From: Paraflavisolibacter caeni
Lineage (GTDB): Bacteria; Bacteroidota; Bacteroidia; Chitinophagales; Chitinophagaceae
Length of the DNA stretch: 52,500 nt
Assembly (NCBI RefSeq): GCF_025628885.1
Contig: NZ_JAOTIF010000035.1
Location: 1 to 52,500 of the forward strand
Direction: 5' to 3'
Shown: positions 41,197-51,146 of the stretch, in pieces
How the letters are laid out: each line of letters starts with the position of its first letter
Numbering within the stretch: position 1 is the stretch's first letter
Made by a program: the position numbers and the translations under genes
The notes under the pieces: generated by a model
Seen by the model: only the letters and a program-made list of their open reading frames with translations
Database searches by the model: none
Told to the model about the DNA's origin: nothing

Positions 41197-43613
41197 TACT
41201 TATTAGGAAGTTGGGGGCCTTTCTTTTTAGGGGTTAGGTGTGTGGCTTTTTTGACCTTTTTACTAATGTTATAACTTAGGCTAAGCCTGTAGCTCCTGGA
41301 TTGAGCAGCAGAGAAGCTCTCGACTGTAAAGTTCTTTCCATAGGTGAATGTGCGGTTTTGCTGCTGTGTAAATGGATCTATTGCATTCAACGTAACCGTC
41401 ATTTTCTTATTCAGTAGCCTTGCTTGAAAGCCCAGGTTCATACTAAGGCTGCTTCGTACTTTTCCCTGAGGGTTGGCAAAACGGTTAAATGTAAAACTAC
41501 CTGTAGTGGTATAGAGATCTTTCAGGGTATAATTAGCATTCATATTGGTGCTCAATGAGCCGCCGTCCCTGTAATTACGTTCCCTTTTATCATAATCGTT
41601 GTAGGTGTTATAAGTATAAGTGGCGCTCAGGTTTATCCTTGTTTTCTTAGCTAAGGTGTAGCCACTCCAAGTGCTGATTTCATATTCTTTACGCCCCGAG
41701 ATGTTTTGCCATGTGATTTTTGTTTTTTCGTCATCCATCAGTACCCGGATCTGGCTGAAAATATCTTCAACAATGTTATATCCTAATCCCAGGTTGGCGT
41801 AGAATAATTTGTTTGACTTTCCAAATACGAGATCAAAATTGTGCGACAGGGAAGCCTCCAGGTCAGGATTCCCCATCCTGATATTATATGCATCAGAAAA
41901 GTCAATAGATGGATTTTGCTCATTAATGCCGGGACGCCGAATTGTGCGTCTATATGAAACAGTCATTGACAGGTCATTCACCCAGTTTCTATTGAAGTTG
42001 AAAAACGGCAGCAAACTCCAATATTGGTTTGAAGTGTCAGAATTGGTCCTGTACAATTCAAATAACGTATTGGTGGCTTCCAAGTTGGCTCCTGCTGATA
42101 AACTAAATCCAGGAGCAAAAACATGTTTCACGGATCCCCTGACATTTTTTATGAATTGATGGTACCGGAAATTATTCGATAAAGAATCCATGGACCGGAA
42201 GTTCATATCGTACCTGCCTTTCGAATTCGCGTCTACTATAATATGCGAATTGGAAACATTGTAATAAGAACCAAACGAAAGTGATGTTTTTTTGTTTTGT
42301 AAAGGCAGGTCATAACTTGCTCTTATATTATACCCGTTTGTTTGATTATCTGTGAACTGTTGTTGTGTAGAATCGTACCAAGGTGTTTGGTCCGGATAGA
42401 AATATTGCTGGTAAAAAATGCGGTCATTTTCGCTTGTGGAAGACAACAGATTTGTATACAATCTGAAGACATTACCCGGTTTCTTAGCCCGGAAAGTATA
42501 ATTTATACTCAGATTGGGATTGTAATTATTTCCTGTAGTTGCATTATTTCTTTGGCTTAGCTTATACAATTGTTCAAAGCGATTAAAGTTCTGATAGCGC
42601 GTAAGATTACCATTATCCAGGCCATTCTGATTGTACTGCAGAACGAAGTTCAATGCATGCTGCTTATTGATCTCGTAATCGATATTAGCCCTAAGATTGG
42701 GACGGAAGTTTTTATTATTATAATTATTATTTGTATTCAGATGATTCACAGAATCTTTATAGGTATTTTCCCTGATGGAGTAACCGTTTCCTAAAGTGCG
42801 GTTATAACCTGCGCCTGCAGTTATATTAATGACTAATCCCTGTTTCCTATAATTATAATTACCATTGACTCCCGCCTCTCCTCTAGTTCCTGCATAAACT
42901 GTTACCCTACCAGAAACCCCTACCCTCCCTTTCCTGGTTACAATATTGATCACGCCTCCTTGTTCCGCCGCGTATTGAGGCGGAGGATTGGTCATCACTT
43001 CAATTTTTTCAATAGAACTCCCGGGCATAGATTCCAAAAGGTCCTGTAATTGTTGCAAATTCAGTTCAACCGGTTTATCATCTATCAGGATTTTTGGTTC
43101 TTTCCCCTTGACTGTAATATTTCCTGAAGGGTCTTTCGTAACCAGGGGGACATTGGTCAATAATTCTCCAGCATTGCTGGAAGCGCTCAAAGCAGATTCA
43201 CCAACATTGTATGTGATATTTCCCTCCTTGCTTTCTATCAGGGGTTTTTCAGCGTAAACGACCACTTCTTTCAAACCCTGGGCTGCTCCGCCAGCCTTCA
43301 ATTCAAGATCATTCAGATTAAAGTCGTAGCGCTCTTCGCGAAAGAAAATACTATCGATAAATAAAGGTGCAAATCCAACATGGCTTATCCGCAATTGATA
43401 GCGTCCAAACTGAATATTACCGAAAGAAAACTCCCCTTCCTTATCAGAAGTTGTTGATCTTATCACGGAACTATCTTTCAATAAAACCAATTGAGCAGTA
43501 GCGCCAGCAATGGCTTTTTTCTTTTCATCAACAATATTCCCAGTTAAAATACCTGTTTGGGCTTTGACTAAAAAAGTGCTGAGCAATAAGATTAAAAGTA
43601 CGGAACACCTCAT
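41196..43613 (-). CDS. TonB-dependent receptor-like outer membrane protein
   Basis: About 805 residues from ATG 43613; a signal peptide (VLLILLLSTFLVKAQ) precedes a carboxypeptidase-regulatory-like domain (about 22-100, GNIVDEKKKAIAGATAQLV, GRYQLRISHVGFAPLFID). The plug domain (about 120-230) has PLVTKDPSGNITVKGKEP and GSSIEKIEVMTNPPPQY. A beta-barrel with long Asn/Tyr-rich loops follows, ending in a short tail. This is the outer-membrane-protein beta-barrel family in Bacteroidota, not the SusC type, and no SusD gene lies next to it. The imported compound is unknown. Confidence 0.87.
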   Translation of the reverse strand: MRCSVLLILLLSTFLVKAQTGILTGNIVDEKKKAIAGATAQLVLLKDSSVIRSTTSDKEGEFSFGNIQFGRYQLRISHVGFAPLFIDSIFFREERYDFNLNDLELKAGGAAQGLKEVVVYAEKPLIESKEGNITYNVGESALSASSNAGELLTNVPLVTKDPSGNITVKGKEPKILIDDKPVELNLQQLQDLLESMPGSSIEKIEVMTNPPPQYAAEQGGVINIVTRKGRVGVSGRVTVYAGTRGEAGVNGNYNYRKQGLVINITAGAGYNRTLGNGYSIRENTYKDSVNHLNTNNNYNNKNFRPNLRANIDYEINKQHALNFVLQYNQNGLDNGNLTRYQNFNRFEQLYKLSQRNNATTGNNYNPNLSINYTFRAKKPGNVFRLYTNLLSSTSENDRIFYQQYFYPDQTPWYDSTQQQFTDNQTNGYNIRASYDLPLQNKKTSLSFGSYYNVSNSHIIVDANSKGRYDMNFRSMDSLSNNFRYHQFIKNVRGSVKHVFAPGFSLSAGANLEATNTLFELYRTNSDTSNQYWSLLPFFNFNRNWVNDLSMTVSYRRTIRRPGINEQNPSIDFSDAYNIRMGNPDLEASLSHNFDLVFGKSNKLFYANLGLGYNIVEDIFSQIRVLMDDEKTKITWQNISGRKEYEISTWSGYTLAKKTRINLSATYTYNTYNDYDKRERNYRDGGSLSTNMNANYTLKDLYTTTGSFTFNRFANPQGKVRSSLSMNLGFQARLLNKKMTVTLNAIDPFTQQQNRTFTYGKNFTVESFSAAQSRSYRLSLSYNISKKVKKATHLTPKKKGPQLPNK

Positions 43614-43784
43614 CAGTATCAAAGGTAACTGATGAGATCAAGAAAACATAAAACACAGGGTTATAAGGCATTAGGTGATCAGAATTGATTTTTGAGTTGT
43701 GGAATCAAATACTTCTTAAAATCTGCCATCCTGTCACAGTCCTAAGTTGAATTGGTTATCTTTGCAGCCAATTTTTTAGATTTT

Positions 43785-45203
43785 ATGTTGGAAATAGCTA
43801 CCAAAGTGCATGATGAAGCCCGTCAGGGCGAGGCTTTTGCGCCTTTTGCCAATGACCCCAATAAATACCAGCGTCGTTTTTATATAGAAAGCTATGGGTG
43901 CCAGATGAATTTTAGTGATAGTGAAATTGTTGCTTCCATTTTGAATGGAGAAGGATTTGGCGCCACCCGCAATTTTGAAGATGCAGATCTCATATTATTA
44001 AATACCTGCTCTATCAGGGAAAAGGCGGAACAAACTGTTCGTAAACGTCTTACTGAATTTAAAAAGCTGAAGCAGAGCCGCCCCTCCCTTTTGATCGGTG
44101 TACTTGGGTGCATGGCTGAGCGCCTGAAATCTAAATTCCTGGAAGAAGAAAAGCTGGTGGATATTGTTGTCGGCCCAGATGCATACAGGGCTTTACCACA
44201 GCTTATTACAGAAGCTGATGGCGGACAAAAAGCTGTAAATGTATTACTGAGCAGGGAAGAAACCTATGCCGATATTTCTCCTGTACGTTTAAACAGTAAT
44301 GGGATTACTGCATTTGTTAGTATCATGCGCGGCTGTAATAACATGTGTACTTTTTGTGTGGTTCCATTTACCAGAGGAAGGGAAAGAAGCCGTGACCATC
44401 AAAGTATCCTAAAAGAATGTGCAGAGCTTTTTGAAGCCGGTTATAAAGAGGTAACCCTATTAGGCCAGAATGTTGACAGCTATTATTATAGTTCAGAAGG
44501 CAGTCAGCCTGTAACCTTTGCGCAACTTTTGGAAATGGTGGCATTGATCTCACCAGACCTGCGTGTGCGCTTCTCGACCTCACATCCGAAAGATATTACT
44601 GATGATGTTTTGCATACTATGGCCAAACATGAGAACATTTGCAAATACATTCATTTGCCTTTACAAAGTGGATCTACCCGCGTTTTACAACTGATGAACC
44701 GCAGTTATAGTCGTGAGTGGTATAAGGCTAAAGTGGAAAGGATCCGTGAGCTCATGCCTGATTGTGGCATCTCATCCGATATCATTGCTGGATTTTGTAC
44801 AGAAACTGAAGAAGACCACCAGGACACCTTAAACCTGATGGAGTTTTCCCAGTATGACATGAGTTATATGTTTTTCTATAGTGAACGGCCAGGTACACTC
44901 GCGCAGCGCCGCTATGCTGATGATGTTCCTGAGGAGGTGAAAAAGCGCCGTTTGCAAGAAATTGTAGAAATGCAGAATGGCTTATCATTAAAGAGTAACC
45001 AGAATGATCTTGGTAAGACTTTCAAGGTGTTGATTGAAGGCACTTCTAAACGCAGTGAGCTGCATTGGATGGGCCGCAGCAGCCAGAACAAAGTGATTGT
45101 TTTTGCGAAGGAATCTTATGATTTAAAACCAGGAGACTATGTTCATGTAAAAGTGAACGATTGTACCCAAGCCACTTTACTGGGCGAAATAGTGGTTAAC
45201 TAA
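43785..45203 (+). CDS. miaB: tRNA-2-methylthio-N6-dimethylallyladenosine synthase
   Basis: 472 residues. A radical SAM methylthiotransferase that modifies i6A37 in tRNAs reading UNN codons. The N-terminal UPF0004 domain holds C39, C75 and C109 ([25 protein letters not shown]); the radical SAM cluster is C184, C188 and C191 ([10 protein letters not shown]). A TRAM domain ends the protein. I chose ATG 43785 over an upstream in-frame ATG at 43752 because it sits behind a TATCTTTG promoter element. It is followed 48 bp on by the sigma-54 activator, then lptE. Confidence 0.96.
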   Translation: MLEIATKVHDEARQGEAFAPFANDPNKYQRRFYIESYGCQMNFSDSEIVASILNGEGFGATRNFEDADLILLNTCSIREKAEQTVRKRLTEFKKLKQSRPSLLIGVLGCMAERLKSKFLEEEKLVDIVVGPDAYRALPQLITEADGGQKAVNVLLSREETYADISPVRLNSNGITAFVSIMRGCNNMCTFCVVPFTRGRERSRDHQSILKECAELFEAGYKEVTLLGQNVDSYYYSSEGSQPVTFAQLLEMVALISPDLRVRFSTSHPKDITDDVLHTMAKHENICKYIHLPLQSGSTRVLQLMNRSYSREWYKAKVERIRELMPDCGISSDIIAGFCTETEEDHQDTLNLMEFSQYDMSYMFFYSERPGTLAQRRYADDVPEEVKKRRLQEIVEMQNGLSLKSNQNDLGKTFKVLIEGTSKRSELHWMGRSSQNKVIVFAKESYDLKPGDYVHVKVNDCTQATLLGEIVVN

Positions 45204-45251
45204 TCGTTATTTTCAATTCAGACGAAATCAAGTATTAAACGAAATCACAGA

Positions 45252-46505
45252 ATGACAGATATCCAAAGCATTAAAAACAGGTTTGGCATTATAGGCAATT
45301 CGCCAGCACTTAATTACGCTTTACAGGTGGCGGTACAGGTGGCAAATACAGATCTGACTGTACTCATTGTAGGTGAAAGTGGTGTCGGCAAGGAAGCTTT
45401 TTCACATATCATACATACGCTTTCTGCACGAAAGCATAATCCTTTTATTGCTGTAAACTGTGGGGCTATTCCTGAAGGGACTATAGATTCGGAGTTATTT
45501 GGACATGAGAAGGGTTCATTTACAGGAGCTGTTGACAGCCGGAAAGGTTACTTTGAAACCGTGAACGGTGGAACAATTTTCCTGGATGAAATTGGGGAAA
45601 TGCCATTAGGCACCCAGGCACGCCTTCTTCGTGTATTGGAATCAGGAGAGTTCATACGAGTCGGTTCATCTAAAGTTCAAAAAACTGATGTGCGGGTAAT
45701 TACTGCAACTAATAAAGATCTATTACAACTTGTAGAACACAACAAGTTTCGCGAAGATCTTTATTACCGATTGAATACGGTGCCCATTCGAGTTCCGGCT
45801 TTGCGGGACAGAAAGGAAGACATCATAACACTCTTCAGGAAATTTGCTGTTGATTTTGCTGAGCGCTACCGAACTACCCCCATTCAACTGGATGAGGTGG
45901 CCAAGAATAAGTTGATCAATTATCCCTGGCCTGGTAATGTGCGGGAATTAAAAAATATAGCAGAACAGATTTCTGTTTTAGCTACAGACAGGCACGTTAA
46001 TGGAAGAGAGTTAGATAGGTTTTTACCTATCATTAATAATCCAAACCGCTTACCCATCCTGGCTCACCAGAATGGAGGAGGGCAGCAACACGAGTTTGCT
46101 AACGAAAGAGAAATTTTGTATAAACTCTTTTTTGATATGAAAAAGGACGTAACGGAATTGAAGCGTCTTTTCGTTGAAGTGATGCAAAACCCTTCACTGG
46201 CGCATCAGAATCCGTCTATTCTCAATGAGATCAAAGAACTGCACCAGTCGCAAGAACATATGCAACCGGTATTGGTGCATCAACCTGTAGCGTCACAGGC
46301 TCAGCAGCCTTTAATCATGCATAAAGAAGATATACAAGAGCATGAAGAAGTAGAAGAAAGCCTGAATATTATGGACAAAGAAAAGGAGTTGATCATTAAG
46401 GCCTTGAAGAAGCATAAAGGCAAAAGAAAAGATGCGGCATCTGATTTAGGAATCAGTGAGCGTACTTTATACCGGAAGCTAAAAGAATATGATATAGACG
46501 AGTGA
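45252..46505 (+). CDS. Sigma-54-dependent transcriptional activator without sensory domain
   Basis: 417 residues. The AAA+ domain starts almost at once: Walker A GESGVGKEAF (41-50), sigma-54 loop GSFTGA (88-93, S in place of the usual A), Walker B GGTIFLDEIGEM, and a Fis-type helix-turn-helix at the C-terminus (KGKRKDAASDLGISERTLYRKLKEY). There is no receiver, PAS or GAF domain, so activity may be set by expression or a partner. A 100-residue Gln/His-rich linker precedes the HTH. It sits in a conserved-looking run with miaB and lptE. Confidence 0.9.
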   Translation: MTDIQSIKNRFGIIGNSPALNYALQVAVQVANTDLTVLIVGESGVGKEAFSHIIHTLSARKHNPFIAVNCGAIPEGTIDSELFGHEKGSFTGAVDSRKGYFETVNGGTIFLDEIGEMPLGTQARLLRVLESGEFIRVGSSKVQKTDVRVITATNKDLLQLVEHNKFREDLYYRLNTVPIRVPALRDRKEDIITLFRKFAVDFAERYRTTPIQLDEVAKNKLINYPWPGNVRELKNIAEQISVLATDRHVNGRELDRFLPIINNPNRLPILAHQNGGGQQHEFANEREILYKLFFDMKKDVTELKRLFVEVMQNPSLAHQNPSILNEIKELHQSQEHMQPVLVHQPVASQAQQPLIMHKEDIQEHEEVEESLNIMDKEKELIIKALKKHKGKRKDAASDLGISERTLYRKLKEYDIDE

Positions 46506-46611
46506 GGCTGTTGATTTTCAGGATTTAAGGAAATTAAAAAGGAAATCAAATAAGTGGCTTACTTAGTTGTATAAAATAAATTTAGAGTCATAAATAATTT
46601 ATGGTAAAATA

Positions 46612-47136
46612 ATGAAAAGACGTTTTGGGATTTCTGCATTCATCGTATTCATTAGTTTTATTTTCATCAATACCGTTTTTTCTCCGGGATGTGGTGTATA
46701 CAGTTTTGCTGATGTATCTATACCTGACAGTATTAAAACAGTACGTGTCAATTTTATTGAAAATAAGGCCCGGTATGTTAATCCTCAACTAAGTCCACAG
46801 CTGACGGACAAATTACGGCAGAAGATCTTAAGTCAAACCCGGCTGACACAAACCAATAATGATAATGCACATTTAGATATAAGTGCGGAGGTGAGAGATT
46901 ATTCAATTAGTACTTCCGGTATTTCTGAAAGTCAAACCCAAATGAACCGCCTAACTGTTGGTGTGCATCTGACTGTAAACAATCGATTAAGCAATACAAC
47001 AGAAGAATATGATGTAAGCCGGAGTTTTGAATTTAATGCCAATCTTTCGTTACAGGCGGCTGAACGTCAGTTACTTGATGAAATGGTGCGTAGCCTTACA
47101 GATGATATGTTTAACCGAATGTTTTCCAACTGGTAA
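46612..47136 (+). CDS. lptE: LptE-family LPS assembly lipoprotein
   Basis: 174 residues. LptE plugs the LptD barrel and helps place lipopolysaccharide in the outer membrane. The signal ends in a lipobox-like FSPGC, then GVYSFADVSIPDSIKTVRVNF, typical of Bacteroidota LptE, and YVNPQLSPQLTDKLRQKILSQTRL. Its position behind the sigma-54 activator and miaB fits the family's usual setting. Start ATG 46612. Confidence 0.85.
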   Translation: MKRRFGISAFIVFISFIFINTVFSPGCGVYSFADVSIPDSIKTVRVNFIENKARYVNPQLSPQLTDKLRQKILSQTRLTQTNNDNAHLDISAEVRDYSISTSGISESQTQMNRLTVGVHLTVNNRLSNTTEEYDVSRSFEFNANLSLQAAERQLLDEMVRSLTDDMFNRMFSNW

Positions 47137-47191
47137 AGGTTTATTATACTCCATTGTAGTTAATACATAATTTCAAAGCTCAATTTCAGAT

Positions 47192-48442
47192 ATGAAGGTT
47201 TTTAAGTTCGGAGGAGCATCAGTAGATTCAGTTGAACGGATTCGCAATCTTAAAAGAATTCTGCAGTCTTATTCTCACGACAAAATCTTGGTGGTTGTAT
47301 CAGCTATTGGAAAAACCACCAATGCCTTAGAGGAAGTCGTTAATGCGTTTTATAGCAAGGAAAAGCAGTTAGCTCTTGAATTATTTGATGCTATAAAGCA
47401 AAAGCATTTACAAATTGCAGAAGAATTATCAAGTCAACCTATAGATCAACTAACAGATTTGTTTACTGAAGTGGAATGGTTACTTCACGATAAGCCTGTA
47501 AGAGAGTACGACTATTATTACGACCAGGTTGTATGCATAGGGGAACTGCTTTCCACTAGCATTATCAGTAACTTTTTAAATGTTTCAGGTATTCATAATA
47601 AATGGGTAGACGTCAGGGATATTATCAGAACAGACGATAATTTCCGTGATGCCAGGATTGATTGGAATTATACCAATGCAAGGGTCCAGAATGCCATAGT
47701 CCCCTTTTTTAATGATTATAATATAGTCATTACACAAGGTTTTATAGGATCGACCGGTGAAAATGAAAGCACAACATTAGGCCGGGAGGGCAGTGATTAT
47801 ACGGCTGCTGTTTTTGCCAACTTACTGGCTTGCAGGAGCCAAACCATTTGGAAAGATGTCCAGGGGGTTTTGAATGCTGATCCTAAACTATATACCAAGG
47901 CGGAATGGATCAAAGAGTTGAATTATAAAGAAGTGATCGAGATGGCTTATTACGGAGCCCAGGTCATTCACCCTAAAACTATAAAGCCCTTACAGAATAA
48001 GGGAATTCCTCTTTATGTCAGGTCATTTCTCCAACCCGAGTCAGAGGGCACTGTGATTCACGACCGTAACGTGAACCACTTACCTCCTATTATAGTATAT
48101 AAGAAAAACCAGGTTCTGATAGAATTAAGTTCGAAAGATTATTCTTTTGTAAGTGAAGGACTGAACACTGAAGTTGAGGAGTTGTTTCAGCAGTTCAAGT
48201 TCAAACCGAACTTAACTCAGATAGCGGCCATAAGCATGCTTTATGTTGTAGATGACCGTCAAAATAAAATTGAACCATTTGTATTCAAGGCTGCTGAGCA
48301 ATTTGATGTAAAAGTCACTAAAGGGTTAACCTTGCTTACCATAAGGCATTATTCAGAAAATATACTTCAAGAACTTATTGAGGGAAAAGTGTTGTTGCAA
48401 CAGCAGACACCGGAAACGGCACAAGTACTGATGCAACTATAA
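47192..48442 (+). CDS. lysC: Aspartate kinase (monofunctional)
   Basis: 416 residues. Phosphorylates aspartate at the entry of lysine, threonine and methionine synthesis. KFGGASV (5-11), IGSTGENESTTLGREGSDYTA and the EVIEMAYYGAQVIHPKTIKP stretch are diagnostic of the kinase domain. The C-terminal part (about 300-416) carries a divergent ACT-like region for feedback control. Length is shorter than E. coli LysC (449) but normal for Bacteroidota. It follows lptE by 55 bp and ends before a terminator. Confidence 0.92.
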   Translation: MKVFKFGGASVDSVERIRNLKRILQSYSHDKILVVVSAIGKTTNALEEVVNAFYSKEKQLALELFDAIKQKHLQIAEELSSQPIDQLTDLFTEVEWLLHDKPVREYDYYYDQVVCIGELLSTSIISNFLNVSGIHNKWVDVRDIIRTDDNFRDARIDWNYTNARVQNAIVPFFNDYNIVITQGFIGSTGENESTTLGREGSDYTAAVFANLLACRSQTIWKDVQGVLNADPKLYTKAEWIKELNYKEVIEMAYYGAQVIHPKTIKPLQNKGIPLYVRSFLQPESEGTVIHDRNVNHLPPIIVYKKNQVLIELSSKDYSFVSEGLNTEVEELFQQFKFKPNLTQIAAISMLYVVDDRQNKIEPFVFKAAEQFDVKVTKGLTLLTIRHYSENILQELIEGKVLLQQQTPETAQVLMQL

Positions 48443-48458
48443 ACCTTTTAATAAATGC

Positions 48459-48494
48459 AAAGCCCCGGCGGATGAGCAATCAGCGCGGGGCTTT
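48459..48494. terminator. Terminator after aspartate kinase
   Basis: AAAGCCCCGGCG and CGCGGGGCTTT pair with a single bulged G around a 13-nt loop. It lies between convergent genes and can serve both. Confidence 0.85.
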
Positions 48495-48517
48495 ATTTAT
48501 ATATTATATGAATTCAA

Positions 48518-49705
48518 TTATTCAATTGCAAAACCCTGTCTTATTCTCTTAGCAACAGGTTTATCGTTCAGAACAGCAGGTTTCCATTGGGGCATGCGTT
48601 CTAAAACAGTAATCAATTCGTCATCAAATTCCTCGTTAACGCCTTTAACCATCTTAAAGTTGGTTGGTGTTCCATCTGTATCAACAATAAACTCTACGAC
48701 TACATAAGCCTTCTTTTTTCCATCGGGCAGCGATTTTACCAGGGCATTTCCCATTTCTTCCAAATATTTTAAGAAGTAGTTACCACCACCAGGAAACTCA
48801 GGCCATTTATGCACAGCTTCTGCTATATTGGAGACGTCTCTTACACGATGAGGTACCGGCTCCCTTTTGGGCGTCGGTACAGGGGCAGGTTTAACTACCA
48901 GCCCATCATACACATAATCTCCGTGAATATTAGTCATGATTATTGGAAGCTGATGTGTCAATTCAAAGTGCTCGTAGACATTTTTCAGATTTTCTGTAAA
49001 CTGTTTCAATTGGCTATCTGTTTTTGTCAGGGTAGCCAAGTAATCAGCACTTCTTTTTTTATTGTACCTAATTGGAAAAATGTGTACAGGGATGAAATCC
49101 TGTCCATTGCTTTTGGCATGAGCGGCAAGGATGTAAATTTCTTCGATCTGCTGATCATTTACTGGGATGCAGCCCACAGTAACACAACTCCCATGAATGT
49201 ATATATCGCCTCCCGGGCGGTATAAATCGCTCAATACTTTGTCTGAAGGATTGGGGTAATTCACCTTCAGCGATAAGTTGTAAGTGCTTTTCGGGTTAAA
49301 CTCATTGATATAGTAAAATCCTTCAGGTACCTGATAATCACCTTCCATTCTTTTTGGTCCTAATGAACCTGCCAATGCGCAGACTTTATAGGTTTTAAAT
49401 AATTGGTATGGATCCTTGCGGTCATTCTTTACCCAAATTTCCAGTTCACTATCATACTTAAATGAACGTACGTACACATATTTGGCTGGCCATTCCAGTT
49501 TTTTGGCCGCGAATTGCTTTTGCAAAGTATCTTCTTTACGTTTCAGAGCGTCGCCCGGGCGGGGTAACGTGCGCTGAAAATCAATAAAGGATAAAGGCGC
49601 AGTACGGCTTACGGCACTGGCACCCTGGCTTATTGCACTAGCTCCCTGGCCAAAAGCAAAATAAGATTCAACAACTACAAAAAGGAGTATAACTATTCGT
49701 TTCAT
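48518..49705 (-). CDS. L,D-transpeptidase (YkuD)-TonB C-terminal domain fusion
   Basis: 395 residues. A signal peptide (1-19) is followed by a QGASAISQGASAVS repeat. Residues 75-215 form a YkuD catalytic domain with H171, C174 and C179 in IYIHGSCVTVGCI; C179 is the expected nucleophile that crosslinks peptidoglycan through meso-diaminopimelate. Residues 299-395 are a TonB C-terminal domain (WPEFPGGGNYFLKYL, VVVEFIVDTDGTPTNFKMVK, MPQWKPAVLNDKPV). The Pro-rich linker is at about 270-290. The two modules are usually separate proteins. No TM helix for energy transduction is present apart from the signal. Confidence 0.85.
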   Translation of the reverse strand: MKRIVILLFVVVESYFAFGQGASAISQGASAVSRTAPLSFIDFQRTLPRPGDALKRKEDTLQKQFAAKKLEWPAKYVYVRSFKYDSELEIWVKNDRKDPYQLFKTYKVCALAGSLGPKRMEGDYQVPEGFYYINEFNPKSTYNLSLKVNYPNPSDKVLSDLYRPGGDIYIHGSCVTVGCIPVNDQQIEEIYILAAHAKSNGQDFIPVHIFPIRYNKKRSADYLATLTKTDSQLKQFTENLKNVYEHFELTHQLPIIMTNIHGDYVYDGLVVKPAPVPTPKREPVPHRVRDVSNIAEAVHKWPEFPGGGNYFLKYLEEMGNALVKSLPDGKKKAYVVVEFIVDTDGTPTNFKMVKGVNEEFDDELITVLERMPQWKPAVLNDKPVAKRIRQGFAIE

Positions 49706-49819
49706 ATCAATTTCTTACCCTCTAAACAACCGGCAATTTCGGTAACAAAATTCAAACAAATTATGAAATTGCCCGATTATTAAAGGATTAACATGAATTT
49801 TAACCAGGTACATGCGATC

Positions 49820-50953
49820 TTACAAATTTCCCCTGGCCTCCTGTTCCCTTTCCAAAGCTTCAAACAAGGCTTTAAAGTTTCCCTTACCAAAACTTTTTGC
49901 ACCTTTTCGCTGGATGATTTCAAAAAATAGTGTAGGCCGGTCTTGTACGGGCTTGGAAAATAACTGAAGCAAATAGCCTTCCTCATCCCTGTCAACCAAG
50001 ATGCCGTGTTCCTTGAGGGGTTCCAGGTCTTCATCTATCTTTCCCACCCTATCTAAAAGGTTATCATAGTAAGTTTGAGGCACACGGAGGAATTCAACTC
50101 CCCGGGATCTCAAGTGTGAAACTGTGTGAACAATATCATTGGTAGCCAGGGCTACATGCTGCACGCCTTCGCCGTTATAAAATTCCAGGTATTCTTCAAC
50201 CTGTGATTTCTTTTTTCCTTCTGCGGGCTCATTAATTGGAAATTTCACATAACCATTACCGCTACTCATCACTTTACTCATCAGAGCAGAATATTCAGTG
50301 GAAATGTCTTTATCATCGAACGAAAGGATGTTTTTAAAGCCCATAACATCCTCATAGAATTTTACCCATTGATTCATCCGATTCCATCCAACATTCCCTA
50401 CGCAGTGGTCTACATAGAGTAAGCCTGTCGGCTCGGGTTTGAAGTATTCATTTTCCCATTTTCTAAATCCTGGCATGAATGGTCCATTATAATTCTTACG
50501 TTCAATAAAGAGATGGACGGTATCTCCATAAGTGTGGATGCCACTAGTCACTACCTCGCCCCAATCATCGGTCATTCTCTGAGGTTTCTGAAAACTTTTA
50601 GCGCCCCGCTTTGTGGTTTGCATCCAGGCATCAGAAGCATCCTGAACCCTCAAAGCAAGGAACTTAACACCATCGCCGTGTTTATATATATGATCTGCAA
50701 TTTCATTTTCGAAGCGTAAAGGCGTTGTTAACACGAAAGTCAGTTTATTCTGACGCAGTACGTAGCTGACTTTTTCCCTTACCCCTGTTTCAGGACCCGC
50801 ATAAGCAATCGCCTGAAATCCAAAAGCAGTCATATAATAATGAGCTGCCTGCTTTGCATTGCCCACATAAAATTCTACAAAATCAGTTCCTTCTAAAGGG
50901 AGGAAGTCTGTTTGCGTTGTACTGTCTTGTTTTGGACTGGCAAGTGTAGACAT
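49820..50953 (-). CDS. hppD: 4-hydroxyphenylpyruvate dioxygenase
   Basis: 377 residues. It turns 4-hydroxyphenylpyruvate into homogentisate in tyrosine breakdown, using Fe(II) and O2. The iron ligands can be placed at H183 (VDHCVGNV), H266 (VQHVALATND) and E345 (LFFEIIQRKG). Two vicinal-oxygen-chelate halves lie at about 20-150 and 175-345. Length and C-terminus (AKSFGKGNFKALFEALEREQ) are typical. No homogentisate dioxygenase gene adjoins it in the window. Confidence 0.97.
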   Translation of the reverse strand: MSTLASPKQDSTTQTDFLPLEGTDFVEFYVGNAKQAAHYYMTAFGFQAIAYAGPETGVREKVSYVLRQNKLTFVLTTPLRFENEIADHIYKHGDGVKFLALRVQDASDAWMQTTKRGAKSFQKPQRMTDDWGEVVTSGIHTYGDTVHLFIERKNYNGPFMPGFRKWENEYFKPEPTGLLYVDHCVGNVGWNRMNQWVKFYEDVMGFKNILSFDDKDISTEYSALMSKVMSSGNGYVKFPINEPAEGKKKSQVEEYLEFYNGEGVQHVALATNDIVHTVSHLRSRGVEFLRVPQTYYDNLLDRVGKIDEDLEPLKEHGILVDRDEEGYLLQLFSKPVQDRPTLFFEIIQRKGAKSFGKGNFKALFEALEREQEARGNL

Positions 50954-51146
50954 AATGATTATTTGAAGAGGTTATCAATTTATGTACAAAAAGTATGCTG
51001 TTTCAAACAAGAAATCAAGAATGAAAACCTTAGTTCCTGCTATTATAAATAAATTATTTGAATCATAAGACACATAATCAACAAATCCGGTTTTCTTCTT
51101 ATTAGTTCCTAGTTCTTACTTCGTAATTCGTACTTACTTTTGTCTG

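Noticed and set aside
45252-46505. NtrC-type response regulator
   Set aside because: There is no receiver domain; the AAA+ domain begins near residue 12.
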